Assembly (NCBI RefSeq): GCF_003067705.1
Contig: NZ_QANL01000002.1
Span: 868,001 to 932,000 of the forward strand
DNA length: 64,000 nt
Source: Planctomonas deserti
Lineage (GTDB): Bacteria; Actinomycetota; Actinomycetes; Actinomycetales; Microbacteriaceae
Reading direction: 5' to 3'
Shown here piece after piece: positions 1 through 7,292 of this stretch. How positions within the stretch are numbered: the first letter of the stretch is position 1; every line of letters starts with the position of its first letter. Both the position numbers and the translations under genes were made by a program. The notes under the pieces are model-generated. The model worked only from the letters and a program-made list of their open reading frames with translations. It was not told the origin of the DNA and made no database searches.

Positions 1-419
1 TCGACGAGTACGGCGGCACCGCCGGCGTCGCGACCCTCGAGGACCTCGTCGAGGAGCTCGTCGGCGAGCTGATGGACGAGCACGACCGCGCGCGGGCCGA
101 CGTCGTCCGCGGCCGCGGGTACACGACGTTCCCCGGCATGCTGCGGCCGGACGAGCTGCTCGACCGCGCCGGCATCACGGTGCCCGAGGACGGCCCGTAC
201 GAGACGGTCGCCGGCTTCGTGATGAGCGAGATCGGCCGCCTGCCCGTCGTCGGCGACGAGGTCGCGATCGAGGGCGGCGCCCTCCGCGTCGAGCGGCTCG
301 ACGGACGACGCATCGACCGCATCCGCTACACGCCGACGCCGACCCCGCCGGAGAACGACCGTCCGGTCGACGAGCTGGCCGCCGAGGTCAAGCGACGCAG
401 GGAGGAGTCCCGTGGATAG
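1..419 (+). CDS. CorC/HlyC-type CBS-domain membrane protein, C-terminal part (5' end outside window)
   Basis: The reading frame is open from base 3 and ends at TAG 417-419. The visible part starts with the end of a CBS domain (DEYGGTAGV followed by TLEDLVEELVGEL), the signature joining the second CBS domain to the CorC_HlyC C-terminal domain. The remaining roughly 110 residues fit that C-terminal domain and include PVVGDEVAIEGGALRVERLDG. Full-length family members carry an N-terminal four-helix CNNM membrane domain and are linked to Mg/Co ion efflux or homeostasis; older annotations call them hemolysins without direct support. The stop overlaps the start of the next gene by 8 nt, so the two are almost certainly one operon. 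The start, the membrane domain and the promoter lie before base 1. Confidence 0.9.
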   Translation, partial: DEYGGTAGVATLEDLVEELVGELMDEHDRARADVVRGRGYTTFPGMLRPDELLDRAGITVPEDGPYETVAGFVMSEIGRLPVVGDEVAIEGGALRVERLDGRRIDRIRYTPTPTPPENDRPVDELAAEVKRRREESRG

Positions 420-1455
420 CTACTGGGGCGGCCTCGCCGCACTCGTCGTGCTGCTCGCGCTCAACGCCTTCTTCGTCGGCGCCGAGTTCGGCGTCATCTC
501 CGCGCGCCGCTCGCAGATCGAGCCGCGTGCCGAAGCGGGCAGCAAGGCCGCGAAGACCACGCTGTGGGCCATGGAGCACGCGACGCTCATGCTGGCGACG
601 AGCCAGCTGGGCATCACGGTGTGCTCGCTGCTCATCCTCAACGTCTCCGAGCCGGCGATCCACCACCTGCTCGAGATCCCGCTGTCGCTCACGCCGCTGT
701 CCGAGGAGGCCATCTCCACGGTCGCGTTCGTGATCGCCCTGCTGCTCGTGTCGTTTTTGCACGTGGTGCTCGGCGAGATGGTGCCGAAGAACATCTCGTT
801 CTCGGTGCCGGACCGCGCGGCCCTGATCCTCGCGCCGCCGCTCGTCTGGGTCGGCCGGGTGTTCAAGCCGATCATCGTGCTGCTGAACGCCACGGCGAAC
901 GCGGTGCTGCGCCTGTTCCGCGTCGAGCCCAAGAACGAGGCCGCGAGCGCGTTCACCATCGACGAGGTCGCGAACATCGTCGACCAGTCGACCCGCGAGG
1001 GCGTGCTCGAGGACGCGGCGGGCGCGCTCACCGCGGCCTTCGAGTTCACGAACAAGCGCGTCAACGACGTGACGATCGACCTCGACAAGCTGATCGGCCT
1101 GCCGGAGTCCGTGACCCCGGCGCAGGTCGAGGCCGCGGTCGCGCGCAACGGGTTCTCGCGCTACGTCCTCGTGAACGACGAAGGCGAGCCGGTGGGCTAC
1201 CTTCACCTCAAGGACGTCATCGACCTGGACGACGAGGACGAGTTCGACGAGCCCGTTCCAGCCAAGCGCGTGCGCCAGCTGGTCTCGATCTACGAGGCCA
1301 CCGAGCTCGAGGACGCCCTGGCCACCATGCGCCGCTCGGGCGCCCATCTCGCCCGGAGCTTCGACGAGGACGGGCGCACCACGGGCGTCGTGTTCCTCGA
1401 GGACATCATCGAGGAGCTGGTCGGCGAGGTCCAGGACGCCACCCGCCGCTCCTGA
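412..1455 (+). CDS. CNNM/CBS-domain transporter-like membrane protein, 347 aa
   Basis: Starts at GTG 412 inside the end of the preceding paralogue. Residues about 1-180 form the CNNM (DUF21) membrane domain, with an N-terminal helix, the motif FFVGAEFGVISARRSQIE, and further hydrophobic helices including LHVVLGEMVPKNISF. Residues about 195-340 are a CBS pair ending in FLEDIIEELVGEV. Unlike its upstream partner it has no CorC_HlyC C-terminal domain, so it is the short member of the pair. Tandem long and short CNNM proteins are common in actinobacteria and may act as a heterodimer in divalent-cation homeostasis; that role is inferred from the family. Confidence 0.92.
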   Translation: MDSYWGGLAALVVLLALNAFFVGAEFGVISARRSQIEPRAEAGSKAAKTTLWAMEHATLMLATSQLGITVCSLLILNVSEPAIHHLLEIPLSLTPLSEEAISTVAFVIALLLVSFLHVVLGEMVPKNISFSVPDRAALILAPPLVWVGRVFKPIIVLLNATANAVLRLFRVEPKNEAASAFTIDEVANIVDQSTREGVLEDAAGALTAAFEFTNKRVNDVTIDLDKLIGLPESVTPAQVEAAVARNGFSRYVLVNDEGEPVGYLHLKDVIDLDDEDEFDEPVPAKRVRQLVSIYEATELEDALATMRRSGAHLARSFDEDGRTTGVVFLEDIIEELVGEVQDATRRS

Positions 1456-1533
1456 CCCCGTTCCTCCGGGCGGTGAGTCGCCGGGGCGTCTCAGGGTGTC
1501 CGACCCGCATCCAGGCACACCACGCATCCGGTG

Positions 1534-1616
1534 TTCCGGATTCAGGCTGAAAACGCGACACGCCGCATTCCGGGGGTCCGGGATGCGGCGTGTCGCAGCT
1601 GAGCCTGAATCCGGAA
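1534..1616. repeat. Nested perfect inverted repeat (83 bp), copy 1
   Basis: A 15-bp perfect outer inverted repeat (TTCCGGATTCAGGCT at 1534-1548, complement at 1602-1616) encloses a 14-bp perfect inner one (GCGACACGCCGCAT at 1555-1568, complement at 1583-1596). The two stems are separated by unpaired GAAAAC and AGCTG. A second copy at 49894-49968 shares 28 identical bases of the right arm. It lies between two convergent genes, so it could act as a two-way terminator, but the conserved sequence suggests a dispersed repeat family. Confidence 0.85.
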
Positions 1617-1686
1617 TGGGGTCCGGGGCGCGGGGTCCGCGGCGTGAGTCTCGCGGCGTGGACTCAGCGGGGTCGGCGGGTGGGGA

Positions 1687-2763
1687 TCAGGAGGCCCACT
1701 TGGCGCGCAGGTACTGCGCCGGCCAGTAGTCCAGGTCGGCGCCGAGCTCGTGGGCCGCGCGCAGCGGGAAGTGCGGGTCGCGGAGCAGCTCCCGCGCCAT
1801 CATGACCACGTCGGTGGCGCCCGACGACACGAGGTCCTCCGCCTGCTGCGCGGTCGTGATGAGCCCGACCGCGCTGACGGGAACGCCCGCGTGCTCCCGC
1901 ACGTACGTGGCGAACGGCACCTGGTAGCCGGGGGAGAGCGGGATGGGCGCGGACACGTTGCCGCCCGTGGAGATGTCGAAGAAGTCCGCCCCGGCCTCGC
2001 GGGACCAGCCGGACACGACGGCGGTCTGCTCCTCGTCCCAACCGCCCTCGGTCCAGTCCGTGGCGGAGAAGCGCACGAGCAGCGGCATGTCCTCGCCGAT
2101 CTCCGCGCGGACGGCCGAGATCACGCGCAGCAGCAGCCGAGCGCGGTTCTCCAGGCTGCCGCCGTACTCGTCCGTGCGCTCGTTGCTGAGCGGGGACAGG
2201 AACTGGTGCAGGAGGTAGCCGTGCGCGGCGTGGATCTCGACCGTGTCGAAGCCCGCCTCGACCGACCGCCGGGCCGCGGACGCGAAGTCCGCCACGACGG
2301 CGTCGACGCCGTCCGCGTCGAGCGCGACGGGCTCGTCGTAGTTCGGGAAGGCGATGGCCGACGGGGCCACGGTCTGCCAGCCGCCCTCAGCCACCGGAAC
2401 GGTGCCGTGCCCGCCGGTGGAGTACGTCGACGCCTTGCGGCCCGCGTGGGCGAGCTGGATGCCGATGGGGCTGCCCTGGGAGTGCGCGAAGTCGATGACG
2501 GGGCGCCAGGCGTCGCGCTGCCTGTCGTTCCAGATGCCGGTGTCCTCGGGGGAGATGCGCCCCTCCGGGCTGACCGCGGTCGCCTCGGTGAGGATGAGGC
2601 CGGCGCCGCCCTTGGCGAACGACCCCAGGTGCACGAGGTGCCACGCGGTCGGCACGCCGTCCCGCTCGTACACGGAGTACTGGCACATCGGCGCCACCCA
2701 CAGGCGGTTGCGCAGCGTCAGCGACCGGAGGGTGATGGGGGTGAACAGGGCGGGAGTGGGCAT
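1687..2763 (-). CDS. Old yellow enzyme family NADH:flavin oxidoreductase (YqjM-like), 358 aa
   Basis: FMN-dependent ene-reductase of the OYE family. The N-terminus (FTPITLRSLTLRNRLWVAPMCQYS) carries the APMCQY cysteine typical of the YqjM-type subclass. The middle has the substrate/FMN motif EIHAAHGYLLHQFLSPL followed by NERTDEYGGS, and LLVRFSATD. The protein is a single TIM barrel of normal length for the family. The frame is open for 32 more codons upstream, but ATG 2763 is preferred because AAGGAG sits 8 nt before it and the preceding residues are low-complexity. Substrates are probably activated alkenes such as enones; the physiological substrate cannot be read from sequence. It is convergent with the CNNM gene across the palindrome at 1534-1616. 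Confidence 0.93.
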   Translation of the reverse strand: MPTPALFTPITLRSLTLRNRLWVAPMCQYSVYERDGVPTAWHLVHLGSFAKGGAGLILTEATAVSPEGRISPEDTGIWNDRQRDAWRPVIDFAHSQGSPIGIQLAHAGRKASTYSTGGHGTVPVAEGGWQTVAPSAIAFPNYDEPVALDADGVDAVVADFASAARRSVEAGFDTVEIHAAHGYLLHQFLSPLSNERTDEYGGSLENRARLLLRVISAVRAEIGEDMPLLVRFSATDWTEGGWDEEQTAVVSGWSREAGADFFDISTGGNVSAPIPLSPGYQVPFATYVREHAGVPVSAVGLITTAQQAEDLVSSGATDVVMMARELLRDPHFPLRAAHELGADLDYWPAQYLRAKWAS

Positions 2764-2818
2764 GCGTGCTCCTTGGACTCGGTGGCCGCGCGTGTCGGTG
2801 CGCCCTGGCCGCCGTCGA

Positions 2819-3439
2819 TCAGGCGACGGCGTGGGAGGCGAGGAACTCGCGCAGGCCATCAGCGGTGACGAACACGTGACCGGCGATCCCGACAGACTCG
2901 GCCCCGGCCACGTTCTCTTCCTTGTTGTCTACGAAGAGCGCCCGGTCCGCCGTTATTCCCAGCTCGCCGAGCACGTGCCGGTAGATCGCGGGATCCGGCT
3001 TCACGAGGTCGAGCTCCGCGCTCACGAAGAAGCGCTCGAAGAAGCGGGCCATCGGGCCGTACCGGAAGTAACTGCCGTAGTCGAAGCCCGCGTTGGAGAG
3101 CAGGGCAAGGCGCGTGCCGCCCTCGTGGAGCTCGTGCAGCACGTCGAAGACCTCGCCGTTGACGCTCAGCCAGCTGCGGAAGTCCGCCACCCAGAGCGCA
3201 TGGATGCGCGAGGGCGGCCACGTCGCGCCGAGCCGGCGGCCCATCCGGCCCCAGTACTCCGCCGCGTCGATGCGACCCTGGTCGAGCAGCCCGCGGTCGC
3301 GCCAGTACTCCGGCCAGAACGCGTCGGCGTGGACGGCGGCGAGCTGCAGCAACTCGGCCCGGTCCGCGGCGCTCGGCCCGTGCGAGATCACCTCGCCGTA
3401 GTCGAACAGGACGACTCGGTCGGGGATGCGGAGGGTCAC
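2819..3439 (-). CDS. HAD-superfamily hydrolase (HAD-IA type), 206 aa
   Basis: Motif I is VVLFDYGEVI, so the nucleophile Asp is present but the usual second Asp (DxD) is replaced by Gly. This is the DFGGV-like variant found in epoxide-hydrolase-N and related HAD-IA branches. Motif II is LLSNAGF, the motif III lysine lies in ELDLVKPDPAIYRHVL, and motif IV is ALFVDNKEENVAGA. An alpha-helical cap lies between motifs I and II. The substrate is unknown and could be a small phosphorylated metabolite. The GTG start at 3439 has no Shine-Dalgarno but is 6 nt downstream of a minus-strand TAGGTT box, so the transcript may be leaderless. That box overlaps the -10 of the divergent neighbour. Confidence 0.88.
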   Translation of the reverse strand: MTLRIPDRVVLFDYGEVISHGPSAADRAELLQLAAVHADAFWPEYWRDRGLLDQGRIDAAEYWGRMGRRLGATWPPSRIHALWVADFRSWLSVNGEVFDVLHELHEGGTRLALLSNAGFDYGSYFRYGPMARFFERFFVSAELDLVKPDPAIYRHVLGELGITADRALFVDNKEENVAGAESVGIAGHVFVTADGLREFLASHAVA

Positions 3440-3445
3440 GTCTTC

Positions 3446-3455
3446 AACCTATCGT
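3446..3455. promoter_or_regulatory. Overlapping divergent -10 boxes
   Basis: The plus strand has TATCGT (3450-3455), 7 nt before ATG 3463. The minus strand has TAGGTT (3451-3446), 6 nt before the GTG of the HAD gene at 3439. The two hexamers share two base pairs, so one short element would drive both divergent transcripts. No strong -35 is visible on either side. Confidence 0.5.
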
Positions 3456-3462
3456 GAGGGTC

Positions 3463-3525
3463 ATGACGCACTCCGGATGCCCCTCAGACCTCCTAACCCG
3501 CATCCCGGGGGCGGCGGGGCGGTGA
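3463..3525 (+). CDS. Candidate leaderless 20-codon leader ORF overlapping nnrD
   Basis: ATG 3463 begins 7 nt after a -10-like TATCGT and has no ribosome binding site. The frame runs 20 codons (MTHSGCPSDLLTRIPGAAGR) and ends at TGA 3523-3525, which overlaps the GTG start of the next gene as GTGA. The arrangement suggests initiation on a leaderless mRNA followed by translational coupling into nnrD. A second leader of exactly the same length and layout exists at 42918. The peptide has no recognisable function, and chance cannot be excluded at this GC content. Confidence 0.4.
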   Translation: MTHSGCPSDLLTRIPGAAGR

Positions 3526-4364
3526 GCGGCACCGACTGGCGCTCCTGGTCCGAGGCGGACGCGCGGGCCGATCTGCGGCCGCCCGTGCCGGGCGACGACA
3601 AGTACACGCGGGGCGTCGTGGGCATCATGACCGGATCGGCCATGTACCCGGGCGCCGCGGTGCTCGGCGTCGAGGCGGCCGCCCGCGCGGGGGCCGGGAT
3701 GGTGCGTTACCTCGGGCCCGAGCGGGCGGCGGACCTCGTGCTGCAGCGGCGGCCCGAGGCGGTGACGGCGGACGGCCGGGTGCAGGCGTGGGTGCTCGGC
3801 TCCGGCATGGACGCGAAGTCACGCTCCGACGAGGCGACCGAGGGGCTCCTGCGTGCGCTGGGGCAGGGTGTGCCGACGGTGATCGACGCGGGCGCGCTCG
3901 ACCTCGTCGGCCGGGTCGGCGGCCCCGCCGTCATCACCCCGCACTACCGGGAGCTCGCCACCGTGCTGACCGCCGCGGGGGAGGACGTGACGGCGGAGGA
4001 CGTCGCCGCGGACGCGGCCGGTTGGGCGGAGCGCGCCGCGGCGACGCTCGGCGTGACCGTGCTGCTGAAGGGCCACACCACCTACGTCGTGGGACCGGAG
4101 ACCCGGATCCGCGTGCTCGCCGGGCCGGCCTGGTTGGCCACCGCGGGGTCCGGGGACGTGCTCGCCGGGATCCTGGGCGCCATGGTGGCCGCCGCCGCTG
4201 ACCGCATCTCAGCCGACCCCGCCGCGCTCGCCCGGGTGTCCGCATCGGCGGCCCTCGTGCACGGGCGCGCCGGTGCCCTGGCGTCGGCGGGCGGTCCGCT
4301 CGTCGCCCTCGACATCGCCGAGGCGGCCCCGGCGGTGATCGCAACGCTGCTCGCGAGCGGATGA
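3522..4364 (+). CDS. nnrD: ADP-dependent NAD(P)HX dehydratase (YjeF C-terminal / NnrD type), 280 aa
   Basis: Repairs hydrated NADH and NADPH (NAD(P)HX) by dehydrating them at the expense of ADP. The protein is a ribokinase-like fold. KYTRGVVGIMTGSAMYPGAAVLG is the N-terminal substrate/nucleotide region, VITPHYRELA lies mid-protein, and ATAGSGDVLAGILGA holds the anion hole and catalytic Asp. Only the dehydratase half is present; the epimerase (YjeF_N) half is absent, as in split NnrE/NnrD systems. Start: the frame is open back to 3426, but GTG 3522 gives the usual family N-terminus (SGTDWRSWSEADARADL). It also overlaps the stop of the 20-codon leader ORF as GTGA. Confidence 0.92.
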   Translation: MSGTDWRSWSEADARADLRPPVPGDDKYTRGVVGIMTGSAMYPGAAVLGVEAAARAGAGMVRYLGPERAADLVLQRRPEAVTADGRVQAWVLGSGMDAKSRSDEATEGLLRALGQGVPTVIDAGALDLVGRVGGPAVITPHYRELATVLTAAGEDVTAEDVAADAAGWAERAAATLGVTVLLKGHTTYVVGPETRIRVLAGPAWLATAGSGDVLAGILGAMVAAAADRISADPAALARVSASAALVHGRAGALASAGGPLVALDIAEAAPAVIATLLASG

Positions 4365-4457
4365 CCGGACCCGGCACGAGGTGGGGGAACCGGGGGAGGC
4401 GGAAACTCCGATGGTGCGGGGCATGAGTAGGGTGTCTTCGAGCAGGAAGGTGAACGA

Positions 4458-4784
4458 ATGGGCAAGCTGACGTACGACTCGCATCTCACGGTGGAGTTCG
4501 ACGACCGCCTCCTCGCCCACCTGCAGGTCGTGATCGGCATGAAGCTGCGCCGCGGCGAGTCCTTCTACTTCAGCTGGCGCGACGACCCCAAGGCGGGTGA
4601 CGGGCGCAGCACGATCTGGATCCAGGACAGCGTGCCGCTCTACTACCGCTACTACGGCGGCAAGCCGCCCGCCCTGAACCGGCTCTGGATCGAGGCCCTG
4701 CTCGCGACCGCGAACACGGCGACCGGACTGCAGATCGTGCGCGAACCCACCAGCGGCGCAAACGGGACCGAGAGCGAGCTGTGA
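4458..4784 (+). CDS. Small conserved Microbacteriaceae protein (DUF7882-like), 108 aa
   Basis: Starts MGKLTYDSHLTVEFDDRLLAHLQVV and continues with IGMKLRRGESFYFSW. Proteins of this type are frequent in Microbacteriaceae and are often labelled ATP-dependent DNA ligase, apparently wrongly, since no ligase KxDG motif is present here. The family name is from memory and should be checked. A paralogue with the same layout lies at 5108-5434 on the other strand. A Shine-Dalgarno AGGAAGGTG precedes ATG 4458, and a TAGGGT box at about 4432 could be its -10. The next gene starts within its stop codon (TGATG). Function is unknown; the abundance of aromatics and WIQ/YYRYYGG motifs suggests a small globular domain. 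Confidence 0.82.
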   Translation: MGKLTYDSHLTVEFDDRLLAHLQVVIGMKLRRGESFYFSWRDDPKAGDGRSTIWIQDSVPLYYRYYGGKPPALNRLWIEALLATANTATGLQIVREPTSGANGTESEL

Positions 4785-5014
4785 TGCGCGTCGAGATCAT
4801 CTACGACAGCCAGCTGTACTCGATCGGCAATCGCGATGCCGACTCCGTCCGCGCGGAGATCGAGGAGGCGCTGCGATCGGGGTCGCTCCACTGGCTCGAG
4901 GTGCAGCGCGGGGAGGGCGAGTACACGCCCGCCCACCTGCTCATCGCGCCCGGCATCCCGTTCGCCGTGACGCAGGCGCTCACGGGCGGCACGTCGCCGC
5001 TCACCGAGGACTGA
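4784..5014 (+). CDS. Hypothetical protein, 76 aa, coupled to the preceding gene
   Basis: ATG 4784 shares its A with the TGA of the 108-aa gene (TGATG), so translation is probably re-initiated. The product begins MRVEIIYDSQLYSIGNRDAD and continues as an acidic alpha/beta-like small protein with SLHWLEVQRGEGEYTPAHLLIAPGIPFAV. There is no signal peptide or membrane segment. I do not recognise the family. The tight coupling suggests it works with, or is co-dosed with, the DUF7882-like protein. The alternative GTG 4781 would add one residue only. Confidence 0.75.
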   Translation: MRVEIIYDSQLYSIGNRDADSVRAEIEEALRSGSLHWLEVQRGEGEYTPAHLLIAPGIPFAVTQALTGGTSPLTED

Positions 5015-5107
5015 GCCGCCACCGGGGACGACATCGACCAGGCGACCGGCGGAGACCTGGCGTCGAGGCTCCCGCGGAAGTGCGTGCGGGGTGAAGTGCG
5101 AGCGGGG

Positions 5108-5434
5108 CTAGGACGCGTCAGCCGAGATGTGCGGCGCCCCGGGCTCGTCGACGATGTGCAGGCCCTGCGGGCTATTGGCCAGCTCGAGCAGCTTCTCCAG
5201 CCAGTCGCGGTTTAACTGCGGCGCGGTGTTGCCCGAGTAGAGGAAGAGCAGGGGGATGGCCGGCTGGATCCAGGCGGTGCCCCGGCCGGAGCCCCCGGCG
5301 AGGCCGTTCGTCCAGGAGAAGAAGAAGCTCTCGTTGCGGCGGAGCTTGGAGCCCATGACCACCTGCAGATGAGCGAGCGGACGGTCGTCGATGGGGATCT
5401 CGAAACCCCGCTGCCCGTAGACCAGTCTTCCCAT
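5108..5434 (-). CDS. Small conserved Microbacteriaceae protein (DUF7882-like), 108 aa, paralogue
   Basis: Starts MGRLVYGQRGFEIPIDDRPL and continues AHLQVVMGSKLRRNESFFFSW, matching the gene at 4458 through the AHLQVV-x-G-x-KLRR-x-ESF-x-FSW core and a C-terminal LNRxWLExLLxxAN block. ATG 5434 is chosen over the upstream ATG 5473 because it gives the family N-terminus and is preceded by GAGAGG with about 7 nt spacing. It is convergent with the 4458-5014 pair, so the locus holds two diverged copies facing each other. Function is unknown; no enzyme motif is visible. Confidence 0.82.
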   Translation of the reverse strand: MGRLVYGQRGFEIPIDDRPLAHLQVVMGSKLRRNESFFFSWTNGLAGGSGRGTAWIQPAIPLLFLYSGNTAPQLNRDWLEKLLELANSPQGLHIVDEPGAPHISADAS

Positions 5435-5584
5435 GGACGCACCTCTCACTAGACCGGGGCACAGAGTCGCCACGGGCCGTCACTCAGTTCTAGCAGGAAC
5501 CGCGCCTCCGCTGGGGGAGCGTGACCGCCCCCGTCCGCGGAAGGATCGTCTCGACCGGCTTCTCCCGCCGGTAGAGTCGTGCCG

Positions 5585-6856
5585 ATGAGGTCCGCCGGGG
5601 AAGCACTGCAGCGTGCCGCGGCGCATCCCGCGACGCTGTGGTCGGCGTTCCTGCTCGTGCACCTCGCCATCGCCGCGTTCAACCTGTTCGATCGCACCTC
5701 CAACCCGATCGGCGACATCCGCCGCGTGTACTTCGGCTGGGCGCAGCAGTCGATCGGCGGCACCGTCGTCGGCATCGACACGCCGTTCGTCTATCCGATC
5801 CTCGCGCTTCCGCCCATGCTCGCCGCGGCCGCGCTGGGCTGGGACGCCTACGCCGCGACCTGGATGCTGATCGCGATCGCCGCCGACGCTTGCGCGTTCG
5901 CCGTGCTGCTGCACGCCGGGCGCACGGTCAGCGGGCCGCGGCCGGCGCGGACCCGCGCCGCCTGTTGGTGGATCGCCTTCCTCGCGCTGCTCGGCCCGAT
6001 CGCCCTCGGCCGCGTCGACGCGCTCACGGTGCCGCTCGCCATTACGGGGCTGCTCCTCCTCGCCACCCGCCCCGCGCTCGCGACCGCTCTGCTCACGGTG
6101 GGCGCGTGGGTCAAGGTGTGGCCCGCCGCGCTCGTCGGGGCGGCGCTCGTCGCGTTCGGCACCCGCCGCCGCTTCCTCGCCGCCGCGGCGGGCGTGTCGG
6201 CCCTCGTCGTGCTCGTCGCCCTCGCGCTCGGCAGCGGAGGCAACGTGCTGAGCTTCGTGACCCAGCAGACCGGTCGCGGCCTGCAGATCGAGTCCCCGGT
6301 CAGCACGCCCTGGCTGTGGCTCGCCCAGGCCGGGGGGAGCGCCGCCATCTACTACGACCGCGAGCTGCTCACGTTCCAGGTGCGCGGAACGGGCGTCGAC
6401 CTCGCCAGCGCGCTCATGACGCCGCTGCAGGCGATCGCCGTGCTCCTGGTCATCCTGCTCGGCGTCCGCGCCACCCGCCGGGGCGCGGCGGCCCGCGACC
6501 TGCTGCCCGTGCTCGCCCTCGCGCTCGTCGTCGCACTCATCGCTTTCCACAAGGTCGGCTCCCCGCAGTTCACCTGCTGGATCGCCGCGCCGATCGTGCT
6601 CGGCCTGATCGCCCGCGGACGCCGTTTCGCCGTGCCCGCGGTGCTCGGCCTCGTGCTCGCCCTGCTCACCCAGGTCGTTTACCCGGTGCTGTACGGGATG
6701 CTGCTCGAGCTGTCGCCCGCCCTCCTCACCGTGCTCACGCTCCGGAACGCCCTGTGGTTCGTGCTGCTCGGCTGGGCCGTCGCCGAGCTGTGGAAGGCTG
6801 GGAGGGCGCGGTCGCTCCTCGGCGAGCGCGTCGCCGTGCAGCGCGAAGGGGTGTGA
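5585..6856 (+). CDS. Polytopic membrane protein, GT87-like (possible mannosyltransferase), 423 aa
   Basis: A hydrophobic protein with about ten transmembrane helices. The first helix is [20 protein letters not shown] loop after it ([20 protein letters not shown], then [17 protein letters not shown]) resembles the acidic first periplasmic loop of GT-C glycosyltransferases (DUF2029/GT87), which use polyprenyl-phosphate sugars. [12 protein letters not shown] motif, typical of that family, lies mid-protein. Activity on lipomannan or cell-wall glycan would follow from the family but is not shown here. Start: ATG 5585 lies 7 nt after TAGAGT (5572-5577), consistent with a leaderless transcript; GTG 5579 would be too close to the box. 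Confidence 0.75.
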   Translation: MRSAGEALQRAAAHPATLWSAFLLVHLAIAAFNLFDRTSNPIGDIRRVYFGWAQQSIGGTVVGIDTPFVYPILALPPMLAAAALGWDAYAATWMLIAIAADACAFAVLLHAGRTVSGPRPARTRAACWWIAFLALLGPIALGRVDALTVPLAITGLLLLATRPALATALLTVGAWVKVWPAALVGAALVAFGTRRRFLAAAAGVSALVVLVALALGSGGNVLSFVTQQTGRGLQIESPVSTPWLWLAQAGGSAAIYYDRELLTFQVRGTGVDLASALMTPLQAIAVLLVILLGVRATRRGAAARDLLPVLALALVVALIAFHKVGSPQFTCWIAAPIVLGLIARGRRFAVPAVLGLVLALLTQVVYPVLYGMLLELSPALLTVLTLRNALWFVLLGWAVAELWKAGRARSLLGERVAVQREGV

Positions 6857-6915
6857 CCCGCGTCCCCCCTCCTCGCGGTGCCTGCGCAGTGGCCGAGGTG
6901 GAGAAGGGGTATCGC

Positions 6916-7233
6916 ATGCTTGTCGCATTCTCAGTAGCACCGAGTGGGGGAGAGTCGCCGGACGCGTCCGTGCACGACGCGGTCGCGGCGGCGGTGCGGA
7001 TCGTGCGCGAGTCCGGCCTGCCCAACCACACGGACGCGATGTTCACGACCATCGAGGGCGACTGGGACGAGGTGTTCGACGTCGTCCGCCGCGCCACCGA
7101 GGCTGTCGGCCGTTTCGGCCCGCGCGTGTCCCTGGTGCTGAAGGCGGACATCCGCCCGGGGCGCACGGGTGAGCTCACCGGGAAGCTGGAGCGCCTGGAG
7201 CGCGCGCTCGAGGAGGGCGCGAGCGGGGCCTAG
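6916..7233 (+). CDS. Thiamine-binding protein, MTH1187/YkoF-like, 105 aa
   Basis: A small single-domain protein of the PF01910 type (MTH1187 family, ferredoxin-like fold) that binds thiamine-like ligands and forms tetramers. Visible markers are an N-terminal strand VAFSVAPSG, a middle stretch [24 protein letters not shown], and the C-terminal [12 protein letters not shown]. The [12 protein letters not shown] segment is the family signature around the ligand site. GAGAAGGGG with about 7 nt spacing precedes ATG 6916. The gene is 59 nt after the GT87-like gene in the same direction, possibly in one transcript. A role in thiamine salvage or sensing is inferred. Confidence 0.85.
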   Translation: MLVAFSVAPSGGESPDASVHDAVAAAVRIVRESGLPNHTDAMFTTIEGDWDEVFDVVRRATEAVGRFGPRVSLVLKADIRPGRTGELTGKLERLERALEEGASGA

Positions 7234-7280
7234 CGCCCGTCCCGCACTCCGGCACGGCCGGCGCCGCCGCCCACGGCGAT

Positions 7281-7286
7281 TAGGCT
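7281..7286 (+). promoter_or_regulatory. -10 box of leaderless MFS gene
   Basis: TAGGCT, followed by 6 nt and the GTG start at 7293. The same hexamer and spacing recur at 25801, 47686 and (8 nt) 50917. Confidence 0.55.
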
Positions 7287-7292
7287 TGTCGG

